Origin: Pseudidiomarina sediminum DSM 21906
Lineage (GTDB): Bacteria; Pseudomonadota; Gammaproteobacteria; Enterobacterales; Alteromonadaceae
Assembly (NCBI RefSeq): GCF_000423165.1
Contig: NZ_AUHL01000007.1
Span: 1-64,000 of the forward strand
Direction: 5' to 3'
Length of the DNA stretch: 64,000 nucleotides
Shown here: piece by piece, positions 9,134 to 19,012 of the stretch
Layout: each line of letters opens with the position of its first letter
Numbering within the stretch: the stretch's first letter is position 1
The notes under the pieces: model-generated
What the model was told of the DNA's origin: nothing
The model's database searches: none
What the model saw: only the letters and a program-made list of their open reading frames with translations
Position numbers and translations under genes: made by a program

Positions 9134-9277
9134 AGCATCCTCATTTGGTGAACAGCTCAGAATCGCGGCTAAGTTTACCGTAAAAATCGCCTAATTGCCT
9201 GCAAGAATCTTCGGAATTATCCGTCGCGTGCTACACTAAGCACCATTTTTTCGTGCACAGATAAGATGGACGTTCGT

Positions 9278-10624
9278 ATGCACATTCATATTCTCGGCAT
9301 TTGCGGGACCTTCATGGGGGGCATCGCCGCGCTTGCCAAAGCTTTAGGTCATAAAGTGACAGGTAGTGATGCCCACGTGTATCCGCCAATGAGCGATCAG
9401 CTTGCTGCTTTAGGTGTTGAGGTGTATCAAGGTTACGATGCCGAACAACTTAATCCGCGCCCTGATCTAGTCATTATTGGCAATGCTCTAAGCCGTGGTA
9501 ACCCTGCGGTAGAAGCGGTGTTGAATCAGCGTATTCCGTATCGCTCAGGTGCGCAGTGGCTGCACGATGAGTTATTGCAGGACAAATGGGTGCTAGCAGT
9601 GGCAGGTACCCACGGCAAGACCACCACCGCCAGCATGTTGGCGTGGATTCTTGCCCATGCGGGCTATCAGCCCGGTTTTTTGGTGGGTGGTGTACTGGCA
9701 AACTTCGGTTGTTCAGCGGCGCTGGGCAACAGTGACTTCTTTGTGATTGAAGCTGATGAGTACGATACTGCGTTTTTTGATAAACGTTCAAAGTTCGTGC
9801 ACTACCAGCCGTCGACCTTAATTGTGAACAATCTGGAGTTTGATCACGCGGATATTTTTGCCGATCTCGCTGCAATACAAACCCAATTCCATCATTTGGT
9901 ACGTATAGTGCCTGGTTACGGCCAAATTATTTACCCGGAAGGTGAAGTGGCCATTGCTGAAGTGTTGGCGCGTGGTTGTTGGAGCGAGCGGCGTACTATG
10001 GGGCCAAACGGTGACTGGGCGCTGCAACTTGAGCAGGCTGATGCCAGTCAGTTCGTGGTCACGCACGGGCAGCAAAGTGCGCGTGTCGCCTGGGACTTGG
10101 TGGGGGCCCATAACGCTGCTAACGCGGTCATGGCGATGGCGGCGGCATATCATGTTGGCGTGTCGTTAGAACATGCAGCCGAGGCACTCGCGGCATTTAA
10201 AAATACTAAGCGGCGTTTAGAGCTCCTCGGCACCCCTGCCGGCGTGGCAGTGTATGACGACTTCGCGCATCACCCCACCGCAATTGCGACAACGCTTGCG
10301 GGACTGCGTGCTAAAGTTGGCTCGCAGCGCATTTTTGCCGTGCTAGAGCCGCGTTCGAATACCATGAAACGGGGCGTACACGCCGATCAACTTAGTGCTG
10401 CTTTAGCCCAAGCCGATCATTGCCTGATGCTCCAACCAGAAGGTCTGCAGTGGCAGGTGGCTGATTACCTGCCGAACGCGCAAGTGGCGCATTCAGTTGA
10501 CGCCTTGCTTGAGGCGTTGCTAGCGCAGGTTACTGACGGTGACAATGTTCTAATTATGAGTAACGGTGGCTTTGACGGCTTACATCAGAAGCTGCTGGCG
10601 CGTTTACAGGAGAAAACCGCATGA
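9278..10624 (+). CDS. mpl: UDP-MurNAc:L-Ala-gamma-D-Glu-meso-DAP tripeptide ligase
   Basis: Mpl reattaches recycled murein tripeptide to UDP-MurNAc in the cytoplasm. The protein starts with the Rossmann-like [12 protein letters not shown] and carries the Mur-ligase ATP loop AGTHGKTTT (about 109-117), [16 protein letters not shown] and a C-terminal FAHHPTAI / LEPRSNTMK. The ATG at 9278 is preferred because E. coli Mpl begins exactly with this segment. An in-frame ATG at 9266 adds four residues, and neither start has a strong ribosome site. It is coupled to ubiX by a 4-bp overlap and works with the recycling enzymes anmK and AmgK-like found further on. Confidence 0.95.
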   Translation: MHIHILGICGTFMGGIAALAKALGHKVTGSDAHVYPPMSDQLAALGVEVYQGYDAEQLNPRPDLVIIGNALSRGNPAVEAVLNQRIPYRSGAQWLHDELLQDKWVLAVAGTHGKTTTASMLAWILAHAGYQPGFLVGGVLANFGCSAALGNSDFFVIEADEYDTAFFDKRSKFVHYQPSTLIVNNLEFDHADIFADLAAIQTQFHHLVRIVPGYGQIIYPEGEVAIAEVLARGCWSERRTMGPNGDWALQLEQADASQFVVTHGQQSARVAWDLVGAHNAANAVMAMAAAYHVGVSLEHAAEALAAFKNTKRRLELLGTPAGVAVYDDFAHHPTAIATTLAGLRAKVGSQRIFAVLEPRSNTMKRGVHADQLSAALAQADHCLMLQPEGLQWQVADYLPNAQVAHSVDALLEALLAQVTDGDNVLIMSNGGFDGLHQKLLARLQEKTA

Positions 10625-11232
10625 GCGCAATTACTGTAGCCATTACGGGTGCCTCAGGTGCACCCTATGCAGTTCGTTTGTTAGAATGTTTGCTAGCACA
10701 ACAACAGCAGGTGCATTTGCTCATGTCGAGTGCGGCGCGAGTGGTATTCGCCACCGAGCTTGAATGGCAGTTGCCAGCCGCACCGCAAGCTATGGGTGAT
10801 GCGTTACGCGAGCGTTTTGGCGTCACTGAAGCGCAGCTGCAGGTGTATGGCAAGGAGCAATGGTTTTCACCGGTTGCCTCAGGTTCAGCCGCGCCGAAGC
10901 GCATGATTGTATGCCCGTGTTCAACGGGTACTTTAGCGGCAATTGCCATGGGGGCGAGTGACAACTTGATTGAACGCGCTGCCGATGTGGTGATTAAAGA
11001 GCGCGGGCAGTTGATTGTGGTACCGCGTGAAATGCCATTATCAGCGATTCATTTAGAGAATATGTTGAAGCTCGCGCGGTTAGGCGTCACTGTCATGCCA
11101 GCTGCGCCAGGATTCTATCACCAACCACAGTCCATTGATGATCTTGTCGATTTTGTGGTTGCACGCCTGTTGGATCATTTGCAATTAGAGCAAACATTGC
11201 AGCCTCGTTGGGGTTATGGAGAGGAGTCGTAA
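10621..11232 (+). CDS. ubiX: Flavin prenyltransferase UbiX
   Basis: A 203-residue UbiX/Pad1-type flavoprotein. It joins dimethylallyl phosphate to FMN, producing the prenylated flavin used by the UbiD decarboxylase in ubiquinone synthesis. Motifs seen are TGASGAPYA (9-17), the [13 protein letters not shown] phosphate-binding loop, and the C-terminal VVPREMPLS / PAAPGFY typical of the family. Start ATG overlaps the mpl stop as ATGA. No ubiD is in the window. Confidence 0.95.
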   Translation: MSAITVAITGASGAPYAVRLLECLLAQQQQVHLLMSSAARVVFATELEWQLPAAPQAMGDALRERFGVTEAQLQVYGKEQWFSPVASGSAAPKRMIVCPCSTGTLAAIAMGASDNLIERAADVVIKERGQLIVVPREMPLSAIHLENMLKLARLGVTVMPAAPGFYHQPQSIDDLVDFVVARLLDHLQLEQTLQPRWGYGEES

Positions 11233-11238
11233 GACGAG

Positions 11239-12186
11239 ATGAAAGCATTATCGATCAAACAGCTTCGGAAAACCTACAAAGGTGGTTTTGAAGCGTTAAA
11301 AGGTATTGATTTAGAAGTAGAAGAGGGCGATTTTTTTGCCCTTCTTGGACCCAATGGCGCAGGTAAATCGACCACGATTGGCATTATTTCGTCATTGGTG
11401 AACAAAACCTCTGGTGAGGTCAATGTCTTTGGCTATGACCTCGACACGCAGCTGGTGGATCTGAAGCGTCAAATCGGTTTGGTGCCGCAAGAGTTTAATT
11501 TTAATCAGTTTGAAACTGTGCGCCAAATTGTGGTGAATCAAGCTGGCTACTATGGCGTATCGCGGCAAGTTGCCCACGAGCGCGCCGAGCATTATTTAAA
11601 GCAGTTGGGCTTGTGGGATAAACGCGATGCCGCCGCGCGGATGTTGTCCGGTGGTATGAAGCGTCGTTTGATGATCGCCCGAGCGCTGTTACATGAGCCA
11701 CGGTTGCTGATTTTGGATGAGCCGACGGCTGGGGTCGACATTGAGTTACGCCGCAGTATGTGGGACTACCTTGAAGAAATTAACAAGCAAGGCATTACCA
11801 TTATCTTGACCACCCACTACCTCGAGGAAGCGGAAAGCTTGTGCCGCAATATTGCCATTATCGATCAGGGAACCATTGTTGAGAACACCTCAATCAAACG
11901 CTTATTGGCAACCTTGAACCGCGAAACCTTCATTTTGGATTTGGCGCGTGATGATGATGCTGCGCTGACACCGCAATTGGAAGGCTTTACCATGCGTCAG
12001 GTGGATGAGCATACGATTGAAGTTGAGGTAGAAAAGTCACAAGGTTTGAACCCTGTGTTTGAGCAACTAAGTGCACAAAAGATCAACGTGCTTTCGATGC
12101 GTAACAAAGCGAACCGCTTGGAAGAGCTTTTTGTCGATTTGGTCGAACGTGGTCGCGCGAAACAGACAACCGCAGGAGCGAAATGA
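11239..12186 (+). CDS. ABC exporter ATP-binding protein, YadG-like
   Basis: A 315-residue ATPase of the ABC-2 drug/polysaccharide exporter class. Walker A is GPNGAGKST (37-45), the signature LSGGM (136-140), Walker B LLILDEPT (156-163), and the H-loop TTHYLEEAE. The C-terminal ~90 residues form the regulatory extension typical of YadG/CcmA-like ATPases. It ends ATGA into its permease gene, so the two make one unit. In gammaproteobacteria YadGH-type pairs are of unknown substrate. Confidence 0.93.
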   Translation: MKALSIKQLRKTYKGGFEALKGIDLEVEEGDFFALLGPNGAGKSTTIGIISSLVNKTSGEVNVFGYDLDTQLVDLKRQIGLVPQEFNFNQFETVRQIVVNQAGYYGVSRQVAHERAEHYLKQLGLWDKRDAAARMLSGGMKRRLMIARALLHEPRLLILDEPTAGVDIELRRSMWDYLEEINKQGITIILTTHYLEEAESLCRNIAIIDQGTIVENTSIKRLLATLNRETFILDLARDDDAALTPQLEGFTMRQVDEHTIEVEVEKSQGLNPVFEQLSAQKINVLSMRNKANRLEELFVDLVERGRAKQTTAGAK

Positions 12187-12962
12187 TGGGAGCAGCATTT
12201 AACTTCACGGCATTGAAAACCATTTGGATTAAAGAGTGCACGCGCTTCTTGCGTATTTGGGTGCAAACGCTCGTGCCACCAGCAATCACGATGACCTTAT
12301 ACTTTGTTATTTTTGGCAGCATCGTCGGTGAGCGTATTGGTGAGATGAGTGGTCGGCCGTACATGGAGTTCATCGTGCCAGGTTTGATCATGATGTCGGT
12401 GATTACTAACTCATACTCAAACGTTGCCTCTTCGTTTTTTAGTGCGAAGTTCCAGCGTAACATCGAAGAAATGTTGGTTGCACCTGTCTCAACACCGGTC
12501 ATTATCGCGGGGTACGTTGGCGGTGGACTGGCGCGCGCCATGATCGTCGCGGTAATTGTCACTTGTGTGTCGTTTGCGTTTGTCGAGAACGTCAGTATCA
12601 ATCATTTAGGCATTTTAGTGCTGACCGTACTGTTAACCTCAACCTTGTTCTCGCTAGCAGGGCTGATCAACGCCGTATATGCCAAGACCTTTGATGACAT
12701 TTCGATTGTGCCGACCTTTGTGTTGACGCCGTTGACTTACCTTGGCGGTGTGTTCTTTAGCGTCAGCTTATTGCCAGGTGTGTGGGAAACCATCGCGCGA
12801 GTAAACCCAATCCTTTATATGGTCAATGCGTTTCGTTACGGCTTCTTGGGCGTATCTGACGTGAACGTAGGCGTGGCACTTGGGGTCATTGTTGCCTTCA
12901 ACCTCGTGTTCTTTGTCACAGCTTATACGCTGTTACAACGTGGTGTGGGGATCCGCTCGTGA
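12183..12962 (+). CDS. ABC-2 type permease, YadH-like
   Basis: A 259-residue inner-membrane permease with about six helices (roughly 25-45, 60-80, 107-135, 142-165, 172-190, 228-250). It has the ABC-2 signature region around LTPLTYLGGVFFSVSLLPG...NPILYMVNAFRYGFLG. ATG at 12183 follows a clear caggagcga site. A second ATG comes immediately after. It pairs with the ATPase upstream, and the methyltransferase gene downstream overlaps it by GTGA. Confidence 0.93.
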   Translation: MMGAAFNFTALKTIWIKECTRFLRIWVQTLVPPAITMTLYFVIFGSIVGERIGEMSGRPYMEFIVPGLIMMSVITNSYSNVASSFFSAKFQRNIEEMLVAPVSTPVIIAGYVGGGLARAMIVAVIVTCVSFAFVENVSINHLGILVLTVLLTSTLFSLAGLINAVYAKTFDDISIVPTFVLTPLTYLGGVFFSVSLLPGVWETIARVNPILYMVNAFRYGFLGVSDVNVGVALGVIVAFNLVFFVTAYTLLQRGVGIRS

Positions 12963-13666
12963 GTGCTGCGGAATCGCGAAGTGTTACCACCAATCAACAT
13001 GGTAACCATGAAGATTTGACGCAGGTGGTGATGCGCCACTTGCGTTCGCCCTTTAAAAAGCCGATCCAAGAACACAACCGCGAAGCTTTTGAGCAAGCGG
13101 CGAAGTTGGTGGCGGAATGGCAAGGGCCAATCATTTTGGATTCGTGTTGCGGCGTGGGCGAAAGCACCGCATGGCTCGCTGAGCACCATCCCGATGCTTT
13201 AGTGATCGGCGTGGATAAATCGGCGCATCGGTTGCAGCGCCATGCGAACCATCATACGGCGGCTCAAGGACAACGTTATATTTTGGTGCGGGCGGATTTG
13301 ATGGACTTTTGGCGACTTGCGGTCGAGCACAACTGGCAATTAAGCAAGCACTATATTTTGTATCCGAACCCGTGGCCTAAAGCTGCACACTTGAGTCGTC
13401 GCTGGCACGGCAGCCCAGTGTGGCCTTATGTGTTAGGGCTTGGCGGTGAGCTGGTGATGCGCTCGAATTGGGTCACTTATTTGACCGAAGTTGCAAGTAG
13501 CTTGGCATTGGTGAATTGTAGTGCGAAAATTGAACCTTTATTGGCCAAGCATGAAGCGATGACACCGTTTGAGCGTAAGTATCAACGCAGTGGTCAACAG
13601 TTGTGGCAACTGAGCGCCGACCTTCCCGAAGATGGTCGTTATTTTTCGGCAATTGAAGCTGAGTAA
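12959..13666 (+). CDS. TrmB-like SAM-dependent methyltransferase (divergent)
   Basis: A 235-residue Rossmann methyltransferase. Motif I is LDSCCGVGEST (60-70) and the acidic ribose-binding end is IGVDKS (83-88). The segment YPNPWPKAAHLSRRWHG (135-151) corresponds to the PDPWHKxRHxKRR signature of tRNA m7G46 methyltransferase TrmB, but the catalytic-type Asp of PDPW is Asn here and the basic stretch is altered. It may be a second TrmB paralogue with another substrate or a drifted TrmB. GTG start, overlapping the exporter permease by 4 bp, so it is the last gene of the mpl-ubiX-ABC operon. Confidence 0.78.
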   Translation: MSAAESRSVTTNQHGNHEDLTQVVMRHLRSPFKKPIQEHNREAFEQAAKLVAEWQGPIILDSCCGVGESTAWLAEHHPDALVIGVDKSAHRLQRHANHHTAAQGQRYILVRADLMDFWRLAVEHNWQLSKHYILYPNPWPKAAHLSRRWHGSPVWPYVLGLGGELVMRSNWVTYLTEVASSLALVNCSAKIEPLLAKHEAMTPFERKYQRSGQQLWQLSADLPEDGRYFSAIEAE

Positions 13667-13709
13667 GCACAACGCCTGCTTAACCGAATAAGCAAAGAAG
13701 GATTTCCAT

Positions 13710-15365
13710 TTGAGTGACAATGTATTTGCCGAGGTCAGTGAAGAAGCGCTGCTAAAAATCTTCACTTTACCGGAAGCGCCTGATTCGACCTTGGGGCGCA
13801 TAGAAAAAGATCTATCTGAGAATCTGATGGGATTCCTTGGTGAGCATATTGTCGCGCGAGAAAAGCCTTTACATGAGATTGAGCACAACTTCGCCGCCAG
13901 CGAAGTGCCTGAACTACCACGCTATGTTTCGGACCACACTGATTTTCTTTTGAATAATTTGGTGGCGCATTCGGTACATACCTCGTCCCCCCGTTTTATT
14001 GGCCACATGACGTCGGCGCTACCCTATTTCCTTTTGCCGTTGGCGAAGTTAATGGTGGGTCTTAATCAGAACTTGGTGAAAATCGAAACGTCGAAGGCGT
14101 TTACCCCACTCGAGCGCAACGTGCTAGGTATGTTGCACAATTTGGTCTATCAACGCGACGCCAATTTCTATCAGCGTTGGATGCACAGTGCGCAGCACTC
14201 GCTCGGTGCCATGTGTTCGGGGGGCACGGTTGCGAACATTACGGCCTTGTGGGTCGCTCGCAACTTGCTGCTGAAGCCGAGCAAAGATTTTGCTGGGGTT
14301 GCTGCTGAAGGTTTGGCGGCGGGACTTGCGCATTATGGCTATAAGCGCCTGACGGTAATGGTTTCGGAGCGTGGACACTACTCGTTATCAAAAGCTGCCG
14401 ATGTGTTGGGTATTGGCCGCAAGAATTTGATAGGGGTGGCCACTGACGATCTGAACCGCATTCGTATGGATAAACTGCGTGAAGCTTGTGACAAAGTCGC
14501 GGCGGAAGGCGGCAAAGTATTGGCTATCGTCGGCGTTGGTGGGACGACGGAAACGGGCCATATCGATCCCTTAACGGAACTTGCTGATTACGCAGAGGAA
14601 ATTGGTGCTCACTTCCATGTCGATGCGGCCTGGGGTGGGGCGACCTTAATGTCTGAGAAATACCGACACCTATTGGCAGGGGTGGAGCGTGCAGATAGCG
14701 TGACCATCGACGCACACAAGCAAATGTATGTCCCCATGGGCGCCGGTATGGTGCTGTTTAAAGAGCCCAGCATGGTACGGGGCATTGAACATCATGCTGA
14801 GTATATTATTCGACATGGTTCGAAAGACTTAGGTGCACATACCATGGAAGGCTCACGACCGGGTATGGCGATGCTGGTGTACTCGGCAATGCATGTGATG
14901 GGACGCCGTGGCTACGAGTTGTTGATCAATAAGAGTATCGAAAAAGCGAAATTGTTCGCTGATATGATTCGGGCGCACGAGGACTTTGAAGTGGTGACCG
15001 AACCGCAATTGTGTTTGCTGACCTATCGCTACATTCCAGCACCGGTGAAACAGGCGCTGCAACAAGCGACACCGGAGCAGGTGAAACGCTTAACCCCACA
15101 CCTCAACGCCCTGACGCGTTTTATTCAGAAACGCCAGCGGGAAACTGGGCAGTCGTTTGTCTCACGGACCAAGTTGACACCAGCACACTATCATCGCGAG
15201 CCATCAGTAGTGTTTCGGGTCGTCCTCGCAAATCCGTTAACCACAGCTGAAATGCTCGCAGACGTGCTCGCTGAGCAACGCGCCATTGCCGATCAGGCGA
15301 TGAGCTTACGCGGCGCTTTGCATACCGAAATGCGCGAACTAGGCTTATTAGCGCGTCACGCTTAA
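13710..15365 (+). CDS. panP: PLP-dependent aspartate 1-decarboxylase PanP
   Basis: A 551-residue group II amino-acid decarboxylase. The PLP lysine is K337 in [11 protein letters not shown], with HVDAAWGG (303-310) and the [10 protein letters not shown] cofactor-phosphate region (171-180). PanP makes beta-alanine from aspartate and replaces the pyruvoyl enzyme PanD in Vibrio, Shewanella and relatives. The neighbouring panC and panB support that substrate strongly over glutamate or tyrosine. The start is a TTG at 13710 behind aagaagga. No ATG lies nearby in frame. It converges on panC with a 4-bp overlap. Confidence 0.9.
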   Translation: MSDNVFAEVSEEALLKIFTLPEAPDSTLGRIEKDLSENLMGFLGEHIVAREKPLHEIEHNFAASEVPELPRYVSDHTDFLLNNLVAHSVHTSSPRFIGHMTSALPYFLLPLAKLMVGLNQNLVKIETSKAFTPLERNVLGMLHNLVYQRDANFYQRWMHSAQHSLGAMCSGGTVANITALWVARNLLLKPSKDFAGVAAEGLAAGLAHYGYKRLTVMVSERGHYSLSKAADVLGIGRKNLIGVATDDLNRIRMDKLREACDKVAAEGGKVLAIVGVGGTTETGHIDPLTELADYAEEIGAHFHVDAAWGGATLMSEKYRHLLAGVERADSVTIDAHKQMYVPMGAGMVLFKEPSMVRGIEHHAEYIIRHGSKDLGAHTMEGSRPGMAMLVYSAMHVMGRRGYELLINKSIEKAKLFADMIRAHEDFEVVTEPQLCLLTYRYIPAPVKQALQQATPEQVKRLTPHLNALTRFIQKRQRETGQSFVSRTKLTPAHYHREPSVVFRVVLANPLTTAEMLADVLAEQRAIADQAMSLRGALHTEMRELGLLARHA

Positions 15366-15375
15366 GCGTGACGCG
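15352..15375. repeat. Perfect 24-bp palindrome at the panP/panC junction
   Basis: The half-site cgcgtcacgctt is followed at once by its exact reverse complement, with no spacer. The centre lies between 15363 and 15364, inside the 4-bp overlap of the two stop codons. As RNA from either strand it would fold into a hairpin of about ten pairs, but neither side has a T run, so it is not a standard intrinsic terminator. Confidence 0.95.
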
Positions 15376-16207
15376 AGAAGGTTAGATTATCGATCAGACG
15401 GGTGGTACCCAAGTAGGCTGCTACCAGTAGGACGAGGTCTTGGTCATTTGCCTCGGCAGGCTGCAAGTCTGATTGACGTCGCAGTTCTAAATAATCCATC
15501 TTAAAGCCAGCGGCAGTCAGCTGTTGCGCAGCCTCAGCAAGTAGCTTGGCAACGTCGACGCCGGCGCGCTGCAACTGCGCCTGCAACTGCTGTAGTATCG
15601 CGTAAAGTTGTGGCGCACAGGCGCGTTCACTGGCCGACAAATAGCCGTTGCGCGAACTTAGGGCGAGACCGTCTTGCGCGCGCTCGGTGGGGGCACTTAT
15701 GATATCCACAGGCAGACTCAAATCCTTCACCATGAGACGAATGACTTGCAACTGCTGGTAGTCTTTTTCCCCAAACACTGCGAAGTTTGGTTGCACCATG
15801 TTGAAAAGTTTAGCAACAATGGTTGCCACGCCACGGAAGTGGCCAGGTCGGCTTGCGCCACAGAGAATGTCGGAGATCTGTGGTACTTCGATCACCGTCT
15901 GCACATCAAGTCCGCGAGGATAGATGTCACTGACTTGGGGGGCGAACACAGCTGCTGCACCGCGCTCAGCGAGCGCTTGGCAGTCGGCATCAAGGGTGCG
16001 AGGATAACTGTCGAGGTCTTCATTTTTACCAAACTGCATTGGATTGACAAAAATGCTTACGACCACTTTATCAGCATAGCGCTTGGCTAAATCCACCAAT
16101 TTAAGGTGGCCTTCATGCAAATTCCCCATGGTCGGCACTAACGCAATGCTTTGGGTCTGCTGCTTGCGCCAACCCCGTAGTTCTTCAAGGCCTTTAAAAA
16201 GTTGCAT
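15362..16207 (-). CDS. panC: Pantothenate synthetase
   Basis: A 281-residue enzyme that joins pantoate and beta-alanine using ATP, the last step to pantothenate. It has the HIGH-type nucleotide site [10 protein letters not shown] (25-34), the GEKDYQQL motif and the KMSKS-like loop [10 protein letters not shown]. It lies 5 bp after panB and takes its Shine-Dalgarno (aaaggg) from the end of that gene. Its beta-alanine presumably comes from PanP, encoded convergently. Its last three residues (RHA) are the same as PanP's because both ends lie in one palindrome. Confidence 0.97.
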   Translation of the reverse strand: MQLFKGLEELRGWRKQQTQSIALVPTMGNLHEGHLKLVDLAKRYADKVVVSIFVNPMQFGKNEDLDSYPRTLDADCQALAERGAAAVFAPQVSDIYPRGLDVQTVIEVPQISDILCGASRPGHFRGVATIVAKLFNMVQPNFAVFGEKDYQQLQVIRLMVKDLSLPVDIISAPTERAQDGLALSSRNGYLSASERACAPQLYAILQQLQAQLQRAGVDVAKLLAEAAQQLTAAGFKMDYLELRRQSDLQPAEANDQDLVLLVAAYLGTTRLIDNLTFSRHA

Positions 16208-16212
16208 GAGGG

Positions 16213-17010
16213 TTACCCTTTAAAACAATGCTCAGGCCCCGGGAAGCTGCCTTCTTTCACTTGTTGCACATAAAGCTCGACCGCTCCGGCAAGATCGCCT
16301 GCCTCGGCAAGGAAGTCTTTCACAAACTTCGGTAAGTATTCAGAGTTCATGCCAAACATGTCGTGCATGACAAGAATTTGACCATCACAATCAGGACCGG
16401 CACCAATACCAATGGTCGGAATTGTCAGGGCTTCGGAAATACGCTTGCCAAGTGATGAAGGAATACATTCGAGTACCAACAATTGCGCTCCAGCTTCTTG
16501 CAAGGCGAGCGCTTGGCGTAAGGTATTGTCGGCGGCGCTTTCTTCTTTACCTTGCACTTTATAGCCGCCTAGTACGTTGACCGATTGCGGGAGTAGCCCC
16601 AAGTGGGCGCAAACAGGCACGCTGCGTTGGACCAATTGACGAATGGTATCCAGTAACCAGTCACCGCCTTCTAGCTTGACCATATTGGCACCCGCCCGCA
16701 TAAGTTTAGCGGCCTCTTGGCAAGCTTGTTCTGGGGTGGCGTAACTCATAAAAGGCATGTCGGCGATGACGAATGCGTCAGGTGCGCCGTTGCGCACTGC
16801 TTGCGTGTGATAAGCAATATTTTCGACGGTCACAGGGAGGGTACTTGAGGCGCCGAGCACGACATTTCCAAGCGAGTCACCGACCAGCATAAAGTCAACG
16901 CCTTTCGCGGCGAACAGTTTTGCAAATGAAGCGTCGTAAGCGGTAAGGGAGGTGATTTTCTCACCTTCGATCTTTTTCTTTGCGAGTTTGGCAATGGTCA
17001 TTGCAGCCAT
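16213..17010 (-). CDS. panB: 3-methyl-2-oxobutanoate hydroxymethyltransferase
   Basis: A 265-residue KPHMT that transfers a formaldehyde unit from methylene-THF to ketoisovalerate, giving ketopantoate. The TIM-barrel metal and substrate motifs are in place: [11 protein letters not shown] (23-33), [12 protein letters not shown] (42-53), and the catalytic region [13 protein letters not shown]. First gene of a panB-panC pair. The folK-pcnB operon lies upstream in the same direction with a 42-bp gap. Confidence 0.97.
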   Translation of the reverse strand: MAAMTIAKLAKKKIEGEKITSLTAYDASFAKLFAAKGVDFMLVGDSLGNVVLGASSTLPVTVENIAYHTQAVRNGAPDAFVIADMPFMSYATPEQACQEAAKLMRAGANMVKLEGGDWLLDTIRQLVQRSVPVCAHLGLLPQSVNVLGGYKVQGKEESAADNTLRQALALQEAGAQLLVLECIPSSLGKRISEALTIPTIGIGAGPDCDGQILVMHDMFGMNSEYLPKFVKDFLAEAGDLAGAVELYVQQVKEGSFPGPEHCFKG

Positions 17011-17052
17011 GGGTCATCCTTCTTTGGGAACACCGTTCGTGGGCTGATTGTA

Positions 17053-17535
17053 TCAGGTAATTTTTATTAGGTCATGATTGGCTATGTTGCTGACAAAGCT
17101 TTTTATGGCACGACCATCAGGTAGTGCGAGTGCTGGCGCAATCTCAAGTAGTGGCAATAGCACAAAGTCGCGCTCAGTAAGGCCAACGTGTGGCACCGTT
17201 AAACGCGGATGATGAATCTGCTGTACGCCGTACAGGAGCAGGTCAAGGTCGAGGCTACGCGCTCCCCAGCGCCGGTCCCGAACCCGACCAAACTGCTGTT
17301 CTACCTGCTGTAAGTAATCCAATAACTCAAGCGGCGCAAGTGTGGTTGTCGCAGCGAGCACGGCATTCACATAATCCGGTTGATCTTGTGGTCCCATGGG
17401 CCGACTGCGATAGAAGCTCGAGCACTGCACGGCGTGCAACACGCCGTCATTCCGTAGGTGCGCGAGCGCCTCAGTTAAGGTTGTAACCGGCTCGCCGAGG
17501 TTTGCGCCGAGCGCGATGTAAACCGCAGTACTCAT
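17053..17535 (-). CDS. folK: HPPK, dihydropteridine pyrophosphokinase
   Basis: A 160-residue kinase that pyrophosphorylates 6-hydroxymethyl-dihydropterin in folate synthesis. The HPPK signature RDRRWGARSLDLDLL (86-100) gives the ATP-binding Arg/Trp and the Mg-binding Asp pair. YIALGANLG stands at the N terminus. ATG overlaps the pcnB stop (ATGA). The pcnB-folK order is the usual gammaproteobacterial one. Confidence 0.96.
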   Translation of the reverse strand: MSTAVYIALGANLGEPVTTLTEALAHLRNDGVLHAVQCSSFYRSRPMGPQDQPDYVNAVLAATTTLAPLELLDYLQQVEQQFGRVRDRRWGARSLDLDLLLYGVQQIHHPRLTVPHVGLTERDFVLLPLLEIAPALALPDGRAIKSFVSNIANHDLIKIT

Positions 17536-18947
17536 GAAGCGGAGCTGTCGTTGTTGCGTCGCCGTGGACGTTGATGGTTACTGCGGCGTCTGCCACCACG
17601 GCGACCACGACGTTTGGCTGGCGCGCTATCGCTGGAGCTACCTGCCGGCGCTCCTTGCTGTTGCTTGGTCCAAAAGCTCGCTAACTCATTGAGCTGTTTG
17701 CGCTCAAGCGGGGTTGCTGTTGCCGCCCGCAATACTAAAAAGTCGTAAGCAGCACGGAATTTCGGATGGCCTAGTAACGTTTGGACACGCTTCCCTTTAG
17801 CGCGCTCCAACCGCTGCTGTAATTGCCAAATTTCGCGCGCTGGAATGGTAAAGCGTTTCGGTACTGCGACGGTTTGTACTTGTCGACCAATGACATCAGC
17901 GGCAGCTACGTTCATCGCATCAAATGCCGGTAAGCCGCTTTCAAACATTAATTGTTCCATGCGCGCCTGCAAAGGCCACCACAATAATGCCGCAAAAAGG
18001 TACGCCGGGGTGATGCTCATGCCTTTGTTGATACGTGCATCAGTGTCGCTGAAGGTTTGCCGTAACATCTGATACGGCGCCTCTTCCGGCGTCTGCAAAT
18101 AGCTTTTCAGCATCGGGAACAATTGTTGGAACAAGTGATAGTCCGACAGGAGTTCAAAATTGGCTAAGGCTTTGCCAGCGGTGAAGAGTTTCAGGCACTC
18201 CTCAAACAAGCGCGCTGGAGGAATGTTCTGTAGCAGTTGCGCATGTTGGCGAATCGGTGTGGCGACGCTCTCATCCATCCGCATCGACAGTTTGGTAGCG
18301 AAGCGAATTGCGCGCAACATACGTACCGGATCTTCACGATACCGGGTTTCAGGATCACCGATCATGCGCAACACACCATTATCGATGTCGCGCACGCCAT
18401 TTGCAAAGTCGTAAATGGCAAAATCAGCGATGTTGTAATAGAGCGCATTTACTGTGAAGTCACGACGCTGGGCGTCTTCTTCGATGCTGCCGTAGACATT
18501 GTCGCGCACCAGCATGCCCTTGGCATCGCTTTTGGCGTGATTGGCTGAGTCCTGATCATCATCATGATGACCTCGGAAGGTGGCGACCTCAATAATTTCA
18601 CGACCGAACATAATGTGTGCTAGACGAAAACGTCGCCCCACTAACCGACAGTTGCGGAACAGCTTTTTCACTTGCTCCGGATGGGCATTGGTGGCGACAT
18701 CAAAGTCTTTGGGTTGGATACCGAGCAAGAGGTCGCGCACGCAACCACCAACGAGGTAGGCGTCGTAACCCGCTTTATTTAAGCGGTAGAGGACTTTAAG
18801 TGCAGGCTCTGCAATGTCTTTTCGTGAAATAGGGTGTTGATCGCGAGGGATTACCAAAGGCTGCGCCAGAATATTCGCAGGTAAAGGTTGTTCAGGCGTA
18901 GTGTTGCCGAGTGCCCGTTTGGCCAAGGCTTTGATGCGTTTGATAAT
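17532..18947 (-). CDS. pcnB: Poly(A) polymerase I, probably with an ATT start
   Basis: Adds 3' poly(A) tails that mark RNA for decay. The nucleotidyltransferase core reads GGCVRDLLLG...KDFDVATNA, followed by the CCA-enzyme-like RNA-binding region (NCRLVGRRFRLAHIMF, RREDPVRMLRA-type) and a very basic tail (KRRGRRGGRRR). The first standard start in frame is a TTG at 18926 with no ribosome site. Seven codons upstream an ATT at 18947 sits 8 nt after a strong aagggag, and initiation there gives M-IKRIKALAKRAL, which lines up with E. coli PcnB (MFTRVANFCRKVL), itself started from AUU. In-frame TAG lies further up at 18990-18992. I therefore place the start at 18947 (471 residues). Confidence 0.88.
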   Translation of the reverse strand: MIKRIKALAKRALGNTTPEQPLPANILAQPLVIPRDQHPISRKDIAEPALKVLYRLNKAGYDAYLVGGCVRDLLLGIQPKDFDVATNAHPEQVKKLFRNCRLVGRRFRLAHIMFGREIIEVATFRGHHDDDQDSANHAKSDAKGMLVRDNVYGSIEEDAQRRDFTVNALYYNIADFAIYDFANGVRDIDNGVLRMIGDPETRYREDPVRMLRAIRFATKLSMRMDESVATPIRQHAQLLQNIPPARLFEECLKLFTAGKALANFELLSDYHLFQQLFPMLKSYLQTPEEAPYQMLRQTFSDTDARINKGMSITPAYLFAALLWWPLQARMEQLMFESGLPAFDAMNVAAADVIGRQVQTVAVPKRFTIPAREIWQLQQRLERAKGKRVQTLLGHPKFRAAYDFLVLRAATATPLERKQLNELASFWTKQQQGAPAGSSSDSAPAKRRGRRGGRRRSNHQRPRRRNNDSSAS

Positions 18948-19012
18948 AGTGGTGTCTCCCTTATAAGACCGCAGTGCTTTAAATAGGCGCTATTGTAGCC
19001 GTTCCCCAGCTT

